This document shows, one piece after another, positions 44,822 through 52,253 of a stretch of 64,000 bases of DNA; within the stretch, counting starts at the first letter, position 1; the number at the start of each line of letters is the position of its first letter. Source of the stretch: VXYL01 sp965243095. GTDB lineage: Bacteria; Pseudomonadota; Gammaproteobacteria; Pseudomonadales; Azotimanducaceae. The stretch covers positions 2,790,001 through 2,854,000 of the forward strand of contig OZ251530.1 in NCBI GenBank assembly GCA_965243095.1, read 5' to 3'. Under the pieces are notes generated by a model that worked only from the letters and a program-made list of their open reading frames with translations, did not search any database and was not told the origin of the DNA. The position numbers were made by a program, and so were the translations under genes.

Positions 44822-45742
44822 TCAGCCCTCCAGCTCCTCGATGCGCTTCGGGTAGGTTTCCTTGAGCAGCCGCGAGAGCGAGCGATCCGCCAGGATTCGC
44901 CCGCCGGTTTGGCACTTGGCGCAATAGTTGGATTCGTTCTCGGCCCGCACGATGCGCAACACCGGCGCACCGCAGACCGGGCAGGGTTGGCGGTACTTGC
45001 CATGCACCGCCATTTGCGGGTGGAAGGCCGTCACCTTGCTGCCGCGCCGCTCGCCCGGGAAGGCGTCGCCGGCACTCTCCCGCAATCGCTCGGTCCACTC
45101 CGCGAGCACGTCGCGGCAGGCATCGAACAAACCCCGCGCCTCGGTTTCGCTGAGGCGGGGCGCCGGCTTGAACGGCGACATGCGGGCGCGGAACAGGATT
45201 TCGTCGCTGTAGGCGTTGCCGATGCCGGCGAAGACGCGTTGATCCGTGAGCGCCCGTTTGACGGTGTGCGGCGTCTCGCGCAAGCGCGCGCGGAACGCCT
45301 CGAAACTCGCCTCGTGTACCTCCAAGCCGCCCGGATCGAGCTCCGCCAGCGCCGTTTCTCCGTGCAACAGCCGCAACGACGCCCGCTTCTTCTTGCTCGC
45401 CTCGGTGAGGAGCAACGTGCCCCGCGCTGCGCCATCGCCCTCCGTGAAGTCGAACGCCGCCAAACCCACCCGTTTCGGCACGTCCGCCCGGGCGTCGCGC
45501 CAGCGCAGGCGGCCGGCGATCATCAAATGCAGCACCACAAAGTAGCTACCCTCCAACGCGAACACGATCTGCTTGGCGAGCCGCCGCACCGCCACCACTT
45601 CGCGCCCGCGCACTTCGTCCACGCTGGGCGTCACCGAGCGCAGCAGAAACGGGCTGGCCAGGCGGATGGCCGCCAGCCGCGCCCCCACCGCGCGCCGCGC
45701 CAAGTGCTCGACGTACACGGTGACGTCCGGCAGCTCAGGCAC
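44822..45742 (-). CDS. Fpg/Nei family DNA glycosylase
   Basis: Base-excision repair enzyme that removes oxidised bases and nicks the abasic site. Processed Pro2 and Glu3 in MPELPDVTVY are the catalytic residues; the conserved Lys is in RRLAKQIVF; the helix-two-turn-helix lies in RVFAGIGNAYSDEILFRA; the zinc finger is CPVCG and CAKC. At 306 residues it is longer than E. coli MutM (about 270), with a C-terminal tail RSLSRLLKETYPKRIEELEG. The start codon overlaps the end of the MATE exporter gene by 8 nt, so both form a leftward unit. It ends 1 nt from giant gene 3, convergently. Confidence 0.94.
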   Translation of the reverse strand: MPELPDVTVYVEHLARRAVGARLAAIRLASPFLLRSVTPSVDEVRGREVVAVRRLAKQIVFALEGSYFVVLHLMIAGRLRWRDARADVPKRVGLAAFDFTEGDGAARGTLLLTEASKKKRASLRLLHGETALAELDPGGLEVHEASFEAFRARLRETPHTVKRALTDQRVFAGIGNAYSDEILFRARMSPFKPAPRLSETEARGLFDACRDVLAEWTERLRESAGDAFPGERRGSKVTAFHPQMAVHGKYRQPCPVCGAPVLRIVRAENESNYCAKCQTGGRILADRSLSRLLKETYPKRIEELEG

Positions 45743-47117
45743 GCGACGCGACCAGCCTTGGAGTGCCCGGCGTGGCGGCCGTCTCGGGGATGGCGCGACG
45801 CCAACGCCCGGAACGAAACCGCGCCACCAGCATGGCGCACTTCACCAGGAACTCGCCGATCATCGCCCCGTACACCCATTCGACCGGCCAGCCGAGCCAA
45901 GTGAACACCGCGGCCAGCCCGCAGCGTACACCGACCAATCCGATGGTCGTGGCCACCAGCGGAAAGCGCGTGTCGCCGGCGCCGCGCAAGGCGCCGCCGA
46001 TGGCGAACTCGATGGCCATGAGCGGCGTCATCGCGGCCATCATGTAGGCCATCACCGTGGTCAGGCGCACGGTTTCGGGTTCGTCGCCGATGAAGAACGC
46101 CGCCAACTGCGGCGCGAAGAGCGCGACGGCAAGCCCGATGGCGCCCACGCAAACGGCCGCGCCGGCGGCGGAGCGCCAGCCGCTGCGGGCCGCGGCCACC
46201 GGATCGCCGGCGCCCAGATGCTGCCCGGCCAACGTGGCGCTGGCGATGGAGAAGCCGAAGCCCACCACGAAGCACACCATGAGCAGGCTCTGCCCCACGC
46301 CGTAGGCGGCGAACGCGGCGGTGCCGTAGTAGTGGCCGATGAGCATGAGGAAGCCGAAGTAGCCTAGCTGGAACACCACCATCTCCAAACCGGCCGGCAA
46401 GCCGATGCGCAACAGCCGGGCGAACCGCTCGCGCCGAAACCATTTGTTGCGCACATGCTTCAAGCGGAAACCCTGCCGCAACCAGATGACCAGCATCGCC
46501 GCCGCGCCCAAGGCGAACGAGGCGCCGCCGGCCAGCGCCGCCCCGGCCACGCCCATCTGCGGGAAGCCGTAGTGGCCGAACACCAGCAGATAGAGCAGCG
46601 GCACGTTGACCAGATTCACCGCCACGCCGATCCACAGCGGCGACCACGCATCGCCGGCGGCGCGCAACGCCGCGCCGAGGATGAGATTCACCGCGAACGC
46701 CAAGTTGAAGGCGGACATCCAGCGGATGTTGGTGGCGGCCAACTCGATGGTGGCGGCGTCCAGCCCGAAGACGGCGGCGATGGGCCGCGCCGCCAGCATC
46801 CCCGGCACCGTCACCGCCAACGCGAATGCGCCGCCGGCCACCAAGCTGGCCAACGTCACGCGGCTGGCCTCGTCGCCATCGCCGGCGCCCCACGCCCGCG
46901 CCACCAGCGCCGTGGTGCCGGCGCTCACCGCCATCAGCACGGCCTGCAGCGCGAAGAACACCCGCTGCCCCACGTTCACGGCCGCCAGCGCCTCCGTGCC
47001 CAACGCGCCGATGCACTTGAGCTGCACAATCATCACCGCCGCGTAGGACAGATTGGCGAGGATGGAGGGAAACGCCAACGCGAACAGCGTGGGCTTGGGG
47101 TGAGTGTGTGCGGTCAT
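45735..47117 (-). CDS. MATE family efflux transporter
   Basis: A 460-residue inner-membrane exporter with about twelve helices in two homologous halves. Conserved features include the N-terminal LFALAFPSILANLSYAAVMI, the GALGTEALAAVNVGQRVFF segment and, in the second half, LRIGLPAGLEMVVFQLGYF and GGALRGAGDTRFPLV. MATE proteins expel cationic compounds using sodium or proton gradients. The C-terminal tail is cytoplasmic and basic. The gene starts the leftward unit with the DNA glycosylase and is divergent from the zap region, with about 255 nt between starts. That stretch holds no other gene. Confidence 0.93.
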   Translation of the reverse strand: MTAHTHPKPTLFALAFPSILANLSYAAVMIVQLKCIGALGTEALAAVNVGQRVFFALQAVLMAVSAGTTALVARAWGAGDGDEASRVTLASLVAGGAFALAVTVPGMLAARPIAAVFGLDAATIELAATNIRWMSAFNLAFAVNLILGAALRAAGDAWSPLWIGVAVNLVNVPLLYLLVFGHYGFPQMGVAGAALAGGASFALGAAAMLVIWLRQGFRLKHVRNKWFRRERFARLLRIGLPAGLEMVVFQLGYFGFLMLIGHYYGTAAFAAYGVGQSLLMVCFVVGFGFSIASATLAGQHLGAGDPVAAARSGWRSAAGAAVCVGAIGLAVALFAPQLAAFFIGDEPETVRLTTVMAYMMAAMTPLMAIEFAIGGALRGAGDTRFPLVATTIGLVGVRCGLAAVFTWLGWPVEWVYGAMIGEFLVKCAMLVARFRSGRWRRAIPETAATPGTPRLVASRA

Positions 47118-47323
47118 GGATTTCGCGCGCGGGCTGCATCCGCGCTTGGTTTGCGGCAGGGGAACGGCGTGCGCCGCGGCAAGCGGCAGTCGGCGCAGCC
47201 GAAGCGTTGATGGGCGATTCTACCGGATTGGCCGAAGTGTCGGTTTTGCCGCCTGCACGTCGACATTCCTTCACTCCCGCAGTGCTGATGCAAGTGGTAG
47301 CGTCACCGGGTCTGCGAACAGTC

Positions 47324-47329
47324 TAAAAT
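47324..47329 (+). promoter_or_regulatory. possible -10 box of the zap operon
   Basis: TAAAAT in GTCTAAAATCC lies 44 nt upstream of the ATG at 47373. The -35 region is not clear. Confidence 0.35.
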
Positions 47330-47372
47330 CCAGTTGCCGGAGCGTGACCGAAGAGGCACTGGAGAGCACCGT

Positions 47373-47570
47373 ATGGACTTGGGCGATCTTGAGGCGAAGG
47401 TGGACGAGCTCATCGCCCGCTGCGACGCGCTCGCGCGGGAGAACCGCGAATTGCGCGAGCGCGAACGCGCTTTGCGTGCCGAGCGCACGGAACTCGCGGA
47501 GCGCCAACAAGTGGCGCAGGCGAAGATCGACAGCATGATCGGGCGCGTGAATACGCCGGAGGAGGGTTGA
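47373..47570 (+). CDS. TIGR02449 family small coiled-coil protein (ZapB-like)
   Basis: A 65-residue protein that is almost entirely coiled coil: MDLGDLEAKVDELIARCDAL is followed by a charged heptad stretch of Arg and Glu, ending QAKIDSMIGRVN. It matches the small TIGR02449 family found upstream of zapA in gammaproteobacteria. Its role is probably linked to the Z-ring or cell shape but is not proven. The ATG at 47373 gives the usual length; an upstream ATG at 47334 would add 13 residues without similarity. The stop lies directly before the GTG of zapA, so translation is coupled. Confidence 0.82.
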   Translation: MDLGDLEAKVDELIARCDALARENRELRERERALRAERTELAERQQVAQAKIDSMIGRVNTPEEG

Positions 47571-47571
47571 G

Positions 47572-47859
47572 GTGGCGGTGACGGTGTCGGTGAAATTGCT
47601 GGACGAGGAGTACCAGATTAGCTGCGAGGAGGCGGAGGTGGATGGCCTGATGTCCTCGGCGCGCGACCTCGACGAGCGCATGAAGCGCATCCGCGAGGGC
47701 GGCAACGTGTTCGGCGTGGATCGCATCGCCGTGATGGCGGCGCTCAACATCGCCCACGAAAACGTCCTCGCCAGCCAAAAGGTGGCGGAAGCCGAACGCG
47801 ACGTGCGCAAGCTCGTCGAGCGCGTCAGCCGCGCCCTCGACAGCACCGCAGCCGAGTAG
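47572..47859 (+). CDS. zapA: cell division protein ZapA
   Basis: A 95-residue Z-ring-associated protein that bundles FtsZ filaments. The N-terminal VTVSVKLLDEEYQISCEEAE is the beta-hairpin head; a helix follows with LMSSARDLDERMKRIREGG, then the AVMAALNIAHE motif and a long coiled-coil tail for dimer and tetramer contacts. It starts with GTG right after the upstream small gene. The gene order with the 6S RNA and the folate cyclo-ligase downstream is the typical gammaproteobacterial zapA-ssrS-ygfA arrangement and supports the call. Confidence 0.94.
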   Translation: MAVTVSVKLLDEEYQISCEEAEVDGLMSSARDLDERMKRIREGGNVFGVDRIAVMAALNIAHENVLASQKVAEAERDVRKLVERVSRALDSTAAE

Positions 47860-47883
47860 CCCGCAACCCACCACGACTGAGGT

Positions 47884-48035
47884 GTACGACGTATCGTTCG
47901 GCAGTTGGGAGTCAACGCTCGAGCCCGCCAACATGGGCGTCGCATCTGGCAACACGCGCTTCAAGGCCCCGGAGGTGCGCCAAGCACGCCGCCATCCCAA
48001 GGGGGTCCCGGGGGCGAAGCCCCCGAAGCAGATCA
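47884..48035 (+). repeat. dispersed intergenic repeat, copy A
   Basis: About 150 bp between zapA and the 6S RNA promoter, matching copies at 49673-49803 and 58078-58233. Shared landmarks are GTCAACGCTC, CGCATCTGGC, TTCAAGGCC, AAGCACG and the hairpin CGGGGGC-GAA-GCCCCCG (48009-48025) followed by AAGCAGATC. Confidence 0.85.
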
Positions 48036-48089
48036 CCGCGGCAAGGCTGCTGCGAAAAAAATGCCGCACACCCAAACGCCGGCGGTGGT

Positions 48090-48115
48090 TTGACATCCCG
48101 GGTTGGGGCTATACT
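48090..48115 (+). promoter_or_regulatory. promoter of the 6S RNA gene
   Basis: TTGACA (48090-48095) and TATACT (48110-48115) are close to consensus, but the spacer is only 14 nt; a weaker upstream -35 may be used instead. Start expected near 48121. Confidence 0.65.
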
Positions 48116-48120
48116 GCCGC

Positions 48121-48325
48121 CGTCTCCTGGGGTGTTCGCCAGCCGAATTCATCCTCGAGCCGTTAAGCACCCAAAGGGGATCCGGTAGCGGCGACGGTGT
48201 GCAAGCCCAACATTGGCGAGGGTCCCTTGCGGATCGCGGGAAGCCTTAGACGTCGACCGGGTCACCGCCTTGAACAACAACGGTTCAGGGTAACCAGGCA
48301 GCGGCACCACCGGGAGGCAAGCCTA
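48121..48325 (+). ncRNA. ssrS: 6S RNA
   Basis: 6S RNA binds the sigma-70 RNA polymerase holoenzyme and mimics an open promoter. The segment lies between zapA and the 5-formyltetrahydrofolate cyclo-ligase gene, its normal place. Conserved pieces are TGTTCGCCAG near the start, GAAGCCTTAGA in the middle, CACCGCCTTGAACA and GGTTCAGGGTAACCAGGC, close to the E. coli sequence. The 5' end TCTCCTGGGGTG can pair with CACCACCGGGAG near 48316 to close the long rod. Ends are estimated from this helix. Confidence 0.92.
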
Positions 48326-48354
48326 ACTTCCTCGAGCGGCGTTGGCCTGCGCGG

Positions 48355-48927
48355 ATGAGTCAAAGCGATCTGTCCAAGGCGGATGTTCGCGCCCGCCACC
48401 GGGCGAAACGCCGCGCGCTTGCCCTCGAACAGCAGGAACGCCATGCGCAGGCTGTGGCGGAAGCGCTGCTGCCGCGACTCGCCGCCCCGGCCATCATCGC
48501 CGTGTACCTTCGCCAAGATGGCGAGATCGACCTCGCACCCGTGGTCGCCAAAGGGCGCGAACGCGGCGTCGTCTTCGCGGTGCCGGTGCTGGCTTGCGGG
48601 TCGCTGCGCTTTGCCGCCTACCGCGCCGAAGAACCGCTGCGCCGGGTGCGCTACGGGCTGCTCGAACCCACCAACCCGGCGCTGTTGCGGCCCACGCTTG
48701 TGCTGGCGCCGCTGGTGGCGTTCGACGGGCAGGGAAATCGGCTGGGCATGGGCGGCGGTCACTACGACCGTTATTTCGCCGAGCATCCGCGAACGGAACG
48801 CATCGGCGTGGCGCACCAGTGCCAGCGCACCTCGGAGTTGCCGGTGGATTCGTGGGATGTGCGCCTCGATGCCGTGGTCACGGAACAGGGCTGGCAGTGT
48901 TTCGCCAACCGAAAGCGGCCGGCGTGA
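48355..48927 (+). CDS. 5-formyltetrahydrofolate cyclo-ligase
   Basis: A 190-residue enzyme that converts 5-formyl-THF to 5,10-methenyl-THF with ATP. Visible are the basic N-terminal helix (KADVRARHRAKRRAL), the substrate-binding strand-loop IIAVYLRQDGEIDL, and the signature GNRLGMGGGHYDRYF with the phosphate-binding glycines. Length and order are normal. It follows the 6S RNA directly, and in many bacteria it is cotranscribed with it. The last codons overlap the rpiA start by 4 nt (GTGA). Confidence 0.94.
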   Translation: MSQSDLSKADVRARHRAKRRALALEQQERHAQAVAEALLPRLAAPAIIAVYLRQDGEIDLAPVVAKGRERGVVFAVPVLACGSLRFAAYRAEEPLRRVRYGLLEPTNPALLRPTLVLAPLVAFDGQGNRLGMGGGHYDRYFAEHPRTERIGVAHQCQRTSELPVDSWDVRLDAVVTEQGWQCFANRKRPA

Positions 48928-49643
48928 GCCAAGACGCGCAGAAACGCCGCGCCGCCGAAGCCGCGCTGACGGTGATCGAACCGCTGTTGGCGCCCGGCTG
49001 CGTGGTTGGCGTGGGCACCGGCAGCACCACCAACCACTTCATCGACGCCTTGCCGGAACTTCGCTCGCGGTTCGCCGGCGCGGTTTCCAGCAGCGTGGCG
49101 ACCAGCAAGCGCCTGCGTGTACACCACATTCCCATCTTCGACTTAAACGACGTCGAAACGGTGGTCGTGTATGTGGACGGCGCCGACGAAGTGGCCCCGG
49201 GCCGGATGCTGGTGAAAGGCGGCGGCGGGGCGCTGGTGCGCGAGAAGATCGTCGCCGCTTGCGCCGAGTGCTTCGTCTGCGTCGTGGATCAAAGCAAGAT
49301 GGTGGACGCCCTCGGCGCGTTTCCGTTGCCGGTGGAAGTGGTGCCGCTGGCGCGCCGCTTCGTTGCCGGCCGGTTGCGCGCCCGCGGCGGCGAGCCGTCG
49401 TTTCGCGCCGGCTTCGAGACCGACAACGGCAACCACATCCTCGACGTGCGCGACCTGCCGATGGACGACCCGTGTGCGCTGGAGTGCGATCTCAACGCCA
49501 TTCCGGGCGTCGTGGACAACGGCCTCTTCGCCGCGAGCGTGCGCCCGCAAGTGGTGCTCGTGGGTACGCCCCACGGCGTCGAACCCACGATCGCCGATGA
49601 CTGCCCGCCGGCGCTCCGGCAAGCGGTCGCAACGCTGGCTTGA
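48924..49643 (+). CDS. rpiA: ribose-5-phosphate isomerase A
   Basis: A 239-residue enzyme interconverting ribose 5-phosphate and ribulose 5-phosphate in the pentose phosphate pathway. The phosphate-binding loop is VGVGTGSTTNHFI; the catalytic region has VYVDGADEVAPG and MLVKGGGGALVREKIVA; the late GNHILDV and GVVDNGLFA motifs are typical. Translation starts at GTG 48924, overlapping the preceding stop, which implies coupling. It is followed by repeat copy B and convergent with the FAD-linked oxidase gene. Confidence 0.96.
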   Translation: MSQDAQKRRAAEAALTVIEPLLAPGCVVGVGTGSTTNHFIDALPELRSRFAGAVSSSVATSKRLRVHHIPIFDLNDVETVVVYVDGADEVAPGRMLVKGGGGALVREKIVAACAECFVCVVDQSKMVDALGAFPLPVEVVPLARRFVAGRLRARGGEPSFRAGFETDNGNHILDVRDLPMDDPCALECDLNAIPGVVDNGLFAASVRPQVVLVGTPHGVEPTIADDCPPALRQAVATLA

Positions 49644-49653
49644 GGACACTGCC

Positions 49654-49672
49654 ACGCCAACAGCTTGCCCGG
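49654..49672 (+). repeat. 19-bp direct repeat, left copy
   Basis: ACGCCAACAGCTTGCCCGG, identical to 49804-49822. The two copies bracket intergenic repeat copy B. The right copy is the coding end of the oxidase gene. Confidence 0.9.
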
Positions 49673-49803
49673 AACCAACGCCCAGACCCGCCGACCAGGG
49701 CGTCGCATCTGGCTACGTGCGCTTCAAGGCCCAACAGCCACGACAAGCACGTCGTCATCCCAAAGGGGGTCACGGGGGCGAAGCCCCCGAAGCAGATCGG
49801 CCT
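49673..49803 (+). repeat. dispersed intergenic repeat, copy B
   Basis: About 130 bp between the converging ends of rpiA and the oxidase gene. It shares CGCATCTGGCTACG, TTCAAGGCC, CGACAAGCACG and the hairpin CGGGGGC-GAA-GCCCCCG (49773-49789) with copies A and C but lacks their first 30 bp. It is flanked by the 19-bp direct repeats. Confidence 0.85.
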
Positions 49804-51169
49804 ACGCCAACAGCTTGCCCGGGTTCATCACTCCGTTCGGATCCAACACCGCCTTCACGGCCCGCATGATCTCGATCTCCCCCTCGCTGCGCGCAAAGTG
49901 GAGGAAGTCGCGTTTGGTGAGGCCAACGCCGTGTTCGGCGGAGATGCTGCCGCCGTGGGCCTGCACAACCGCAAACAGTGCCGGGCTGATGCCGTCGCAG
50001 CGTTCTTGGAAAGCGCCCACATCCAATGTCGGCGGCTTCAAGATGTTGAGGTGCAGATTGCCGTCGCCGATGTGCCCGAACCAGCACACCTCCCAGTCTG
50101 GGTAGTGCTGCGCGACGAGCCGATCGATGGCAGAAAGAAACGCCGGTGCCGCGGAGACGCGCACGGCCAGATCGTTCTTGTACGGCGTTTGCGCGGTGAT
50201 GCTCTCGGTGATGCCTTCGCGCAGCGTCCACAGCGCTTGCGCCTGCGCGTCGGATTGGCTCATCACGCCGTCCACGGATTCCCCGGCTTCCAGCGCGCCC
50301 TCGAACGCCGCCAACGCCGCCGCCTCGTCCTGGGCGTCGAACTCCACCAAAGCGTAGAACGCGCACCGAGTCGCAAACGGCCGGCGCGCCCCGCGGTGGC
50401 GACACACTTTCTCCAGCGCCAGGTCCGAGAAGAACTCGAACGCCGAAACGGCCACCGCGGCGCGATACCGCGCCAGCAGCTTGAGGGCGTCGCCGAGCTG
50501 GCGCATGCCAAGCACAATCACGCGGCTGGGCGGCGGCAGGTCGGTCAAACGCACCTCGGCTTCCACCACGAAACCGAGCGTGCCTTCGGAGCCGATGAAC
50601 AGATGCCGCAAGTCGTAGCCGGTGGCGTTCTTCACCAGCGCGCGGTTCAACTCCAGCACCTCGCCGCTGCCGGTGACCACCGTCAATCCGGCGATCCAAT
50701 CCCGCGTCAGGCCGTAGCGGATCACCTTGATGCCGCCGGCGTTGGTGGCCACGTTGCCGCCGATTTGACTGGAACCGGCAGACGCGAAGTCCACCGGATA
50801 GTGCAGCCCCTGCCCCGTGGCGAACTCCTGCAGCGCTTGCGTCACCACGCCGGCTTGGCAACGCACCACGCGGTCGGTGGCGTTGAAGTCCACGATGCGG
50901 TTCATGCGATCGAACGACACCACCACCTCGCCGTCGGCCGCCACCGCGCCGCCGGAAAGCCCGGTGCGGCCCCCGGAGGGCACCAGCTTGCCGCCGACGC
51001 GGTTGGCGAGCCGCGTCAAAGCGGCCACTTCGTCGACGTTCTCCGGAAACACCACCGCGCTCGGCGCCGGGCGGTGCGCCCGCGTCCAATCGCGTCCCCA
51101 GTTCGCCAAGTCCTCCGCGGCGGTCGTGATGCGCTCGGCGGGGAACACCTGTGGCAAGTGCTCGATCAC
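49802..51169 (-). CDS. FAD-linked oxidase, GlcD / D-2-hydroxyacid dehydrogenase type
   Basis: A 455-residue flavoenzyme of the VAO/PCMH fold that oxidises D-lactate, glycolate or a related 2-hydroxyacid. The FAD pyrophosphate site is KLVPSGGRTGLSGGAV; further FAD contacts lie in GSSQIGGNVATNAGGIKVIRYG and LVKNATGYDLRHLFIGSEGT. The C-terminal cap has WFGHIGDGNLHLNI and GGSISAEHGVGLTKR, which carry the substrate-site His residues. The stop codon comes from the edge of repeat copy B: the gene ends NPGKLLA, about where the family ends, so activity is probably kept. It is transcribed leftward, convergent with rpiA. Confidence 0.93.
   Translation of the reverse strand: MIEHLPQVFPAERITTAAEDLANWGRDWTRAHRPAPSAVVFPENVDEVAALTRLANRVGGKLVPSGGRTGLSGGAVAADGEVVVSFDRMNRIVDFNATDRVVRCQAGVVTQALQEFATGQGLHYPVDFASAGSSQIGGNVATNAGGIKVIRYGLTRDWIAGLTVVTGSGEVLELNRALVKNATGYDLRHLFIGSEGTLGFVVEAEVRLTDLPPPSRVIVLGMRQLGDALKLLARYRAAVAVSAFEFFSDLALEKVCRHRGARRPFATRCAFYALVEFDAQDEAAALAAFEGALEAGESVDGVMSQSDAQAQALWTLREGITESITAQTPYKNDLAVRVSAAPAFLSAIDRLVAQHYPDWEVCWFGHIGDGNLHLNILKPPTLDVGAFQERCDGISPALFAVVQAHGGSISAEHGVGLTKRDFLHFARSEGEIEIMRAVKAVLDPNGVMNPGKLLA
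49804..49822 (+). repeat. 19-bp direct repeat, right copy
   Basis: ACGCCAACAGCTTGCCCGG, inside the last codons (PGKLLA) of the leftward oxidase gene. Confidence 0.9.
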
Positions 51170-51217
51170 GGTGGCGCGAGTTGTGTGCTTGCGCGCGCTG
51201 TCGCCGCCGACAACCTG

Positions 51218-51466
51218 TTACGTTGCTTCGGGCTTGCGTCCAGAACGACGAGTGGCCAATGCTCCGGTGCCGCCTCGCCGCCGCAGCCAGCCCAGCAGCA
51301 CGCCGGCCATCGCGGCCAAGCCGATGCAACCAACCACCAGCAAGGCGCTCGCGACCAGATAGCCGAGAAGCCGCGAGTCTTCAACGCCGTAGGCGTCGCC
51401 CAGCCACCAAATCCCGAGCGCCGCCGCCACCGAGCCGAGTATGACGGTGCGCGCTAGGCGCGACAT
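51218..51466 (-). CDS. small membrane protein, function unknown
   Basis: An 82-residue protein with two predicted membrane helices (TVILGSVAAALGIWWLG and YLVASALLVVGCIGLAAMA, the second running into GVLLGW) and a basic C-terminal tail. I do not recognise the family. It lies between the FAD oxidase and the FKBP gene, all on the minus strand, with short gaps of 30-50 nt, so it may be cotranscribed with the FKBP gene. Confidence 0.6.
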   Translation of the reverse strand: MSRLARTVILGSVAAALGIWWLGDAYGVEDSRLLGYLVASALLVVGCIGLAAMAGVLLGWLRRRGGTGALATRRSGRKPEAT

Positions 51467-51496
51467 GGCCTCGCGGCTATCGCGAACGACGCCGGC

Positions 51497-52126
51497 TCAG
51501 GTGCCTTCCTGGGCTTCTCCTGCGTCTTCGGCTTGGGCTTCGTCCGACGCTTGCCCGTCTTCCTGCGTTTGGATTTCCGTGGCTTGGGTTTCCTCCGGCG
51601 CTTGGGCTTCTCCCTCTGCCGGGGCCGCTTCGCCTTCTTGAGCTTCGATGGAAAGCAGTTCCATCTCGAAGATCAGCGTCTCATGGGGGCCGATGATGCC
51701 CACCTCCCGTTCGCCGTAGGCGAGTTCGGAAGGGATGTACACCTTCCACTTGTCCCCCACGCCCATGAGTTGCAGCGCTTCCTGCCAGCCTTGGATCACG
51801 CCGTTCACCTTCGTCTCGAACGGCGCGTCTCTTTCCAAGCTGCTGTCGAACACGGTGCCGTCGATCAACGTGCCGTGGTAGTGGGCCGTCACGGTGTCGG
51901 TGGGTTTGGGCGACGGGCCGCCGCCCGATGCGAGCACTTCGTACTGCAAGCCGGAGGCGGTGGTGGTCACCCCCTCGCGTTTGCCGTTCTCGGCGAGAAA
52001 CGCCTTGCCGGCCTCTTGGGGCGATGCCGGATCCGCGCTCTCGGTTTCCGCCACCTGCGAACAGGCGGCGAGCAGCACGGCCGCGCAGATGGCCGCCGGT
52101 GCCAACTTCCAATTGGGGAGGTTCAT
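51497..52126 (-). CDS. FKBP-type peptidyl-prolyl isomerase, lipoprotein
   Basis: A 209-residue exported protein with a lipoprotein signal (AAICAAVLLAACS; Cys is the lipidation site). A linker with helix PQEAGKAFLAENGKREGV precedes the FKBP domain: VTAHYHGTLIDGTVFDSS, then VIQGWQEALQLMGVGDKWKV and IPSELAYGER, ending LIFEMELLSIE. It is like the FkpA/Mip type, assisting folding in the periplasm or at the surface. The last about 55 residues are a low-complexity acidic tail rich in Glu, Gln and Ala, not usual for the family. AGGACGG precedes the ATG. Confidence 0.92.
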   Translation of the reverse strand: MNLPNWKLAPAAICAAVLLAACSQVAETESADPASPQEAGKAFLAENGKREGVTTTASGLQYEVLASGGGPSPKPTDTVTAHYHGTLIDGTVFDSSLERDAPFETKVNGVIQGWQEALQLMGVGDKWKVYIPSELAYGEREVGIIGPHETLIFEMELLSIEAQEGEAAPAEGEAQAPEETQATEIQTQEDGQASDEAQAEDAGEAQEGT

Positions 52127-52253
52127 GTCCGTCCTGTGTCGAGTTGTCGAAGGCGTCATTCTAGCAACCCGCGAGGCTTGCGTGGGTGTCTTAGTGTCTT
52201 GAGCGGTTGAAGCGGCTGAGCCGTGCGGAAGTTGGCAGTCCACGCGCGCGCCG

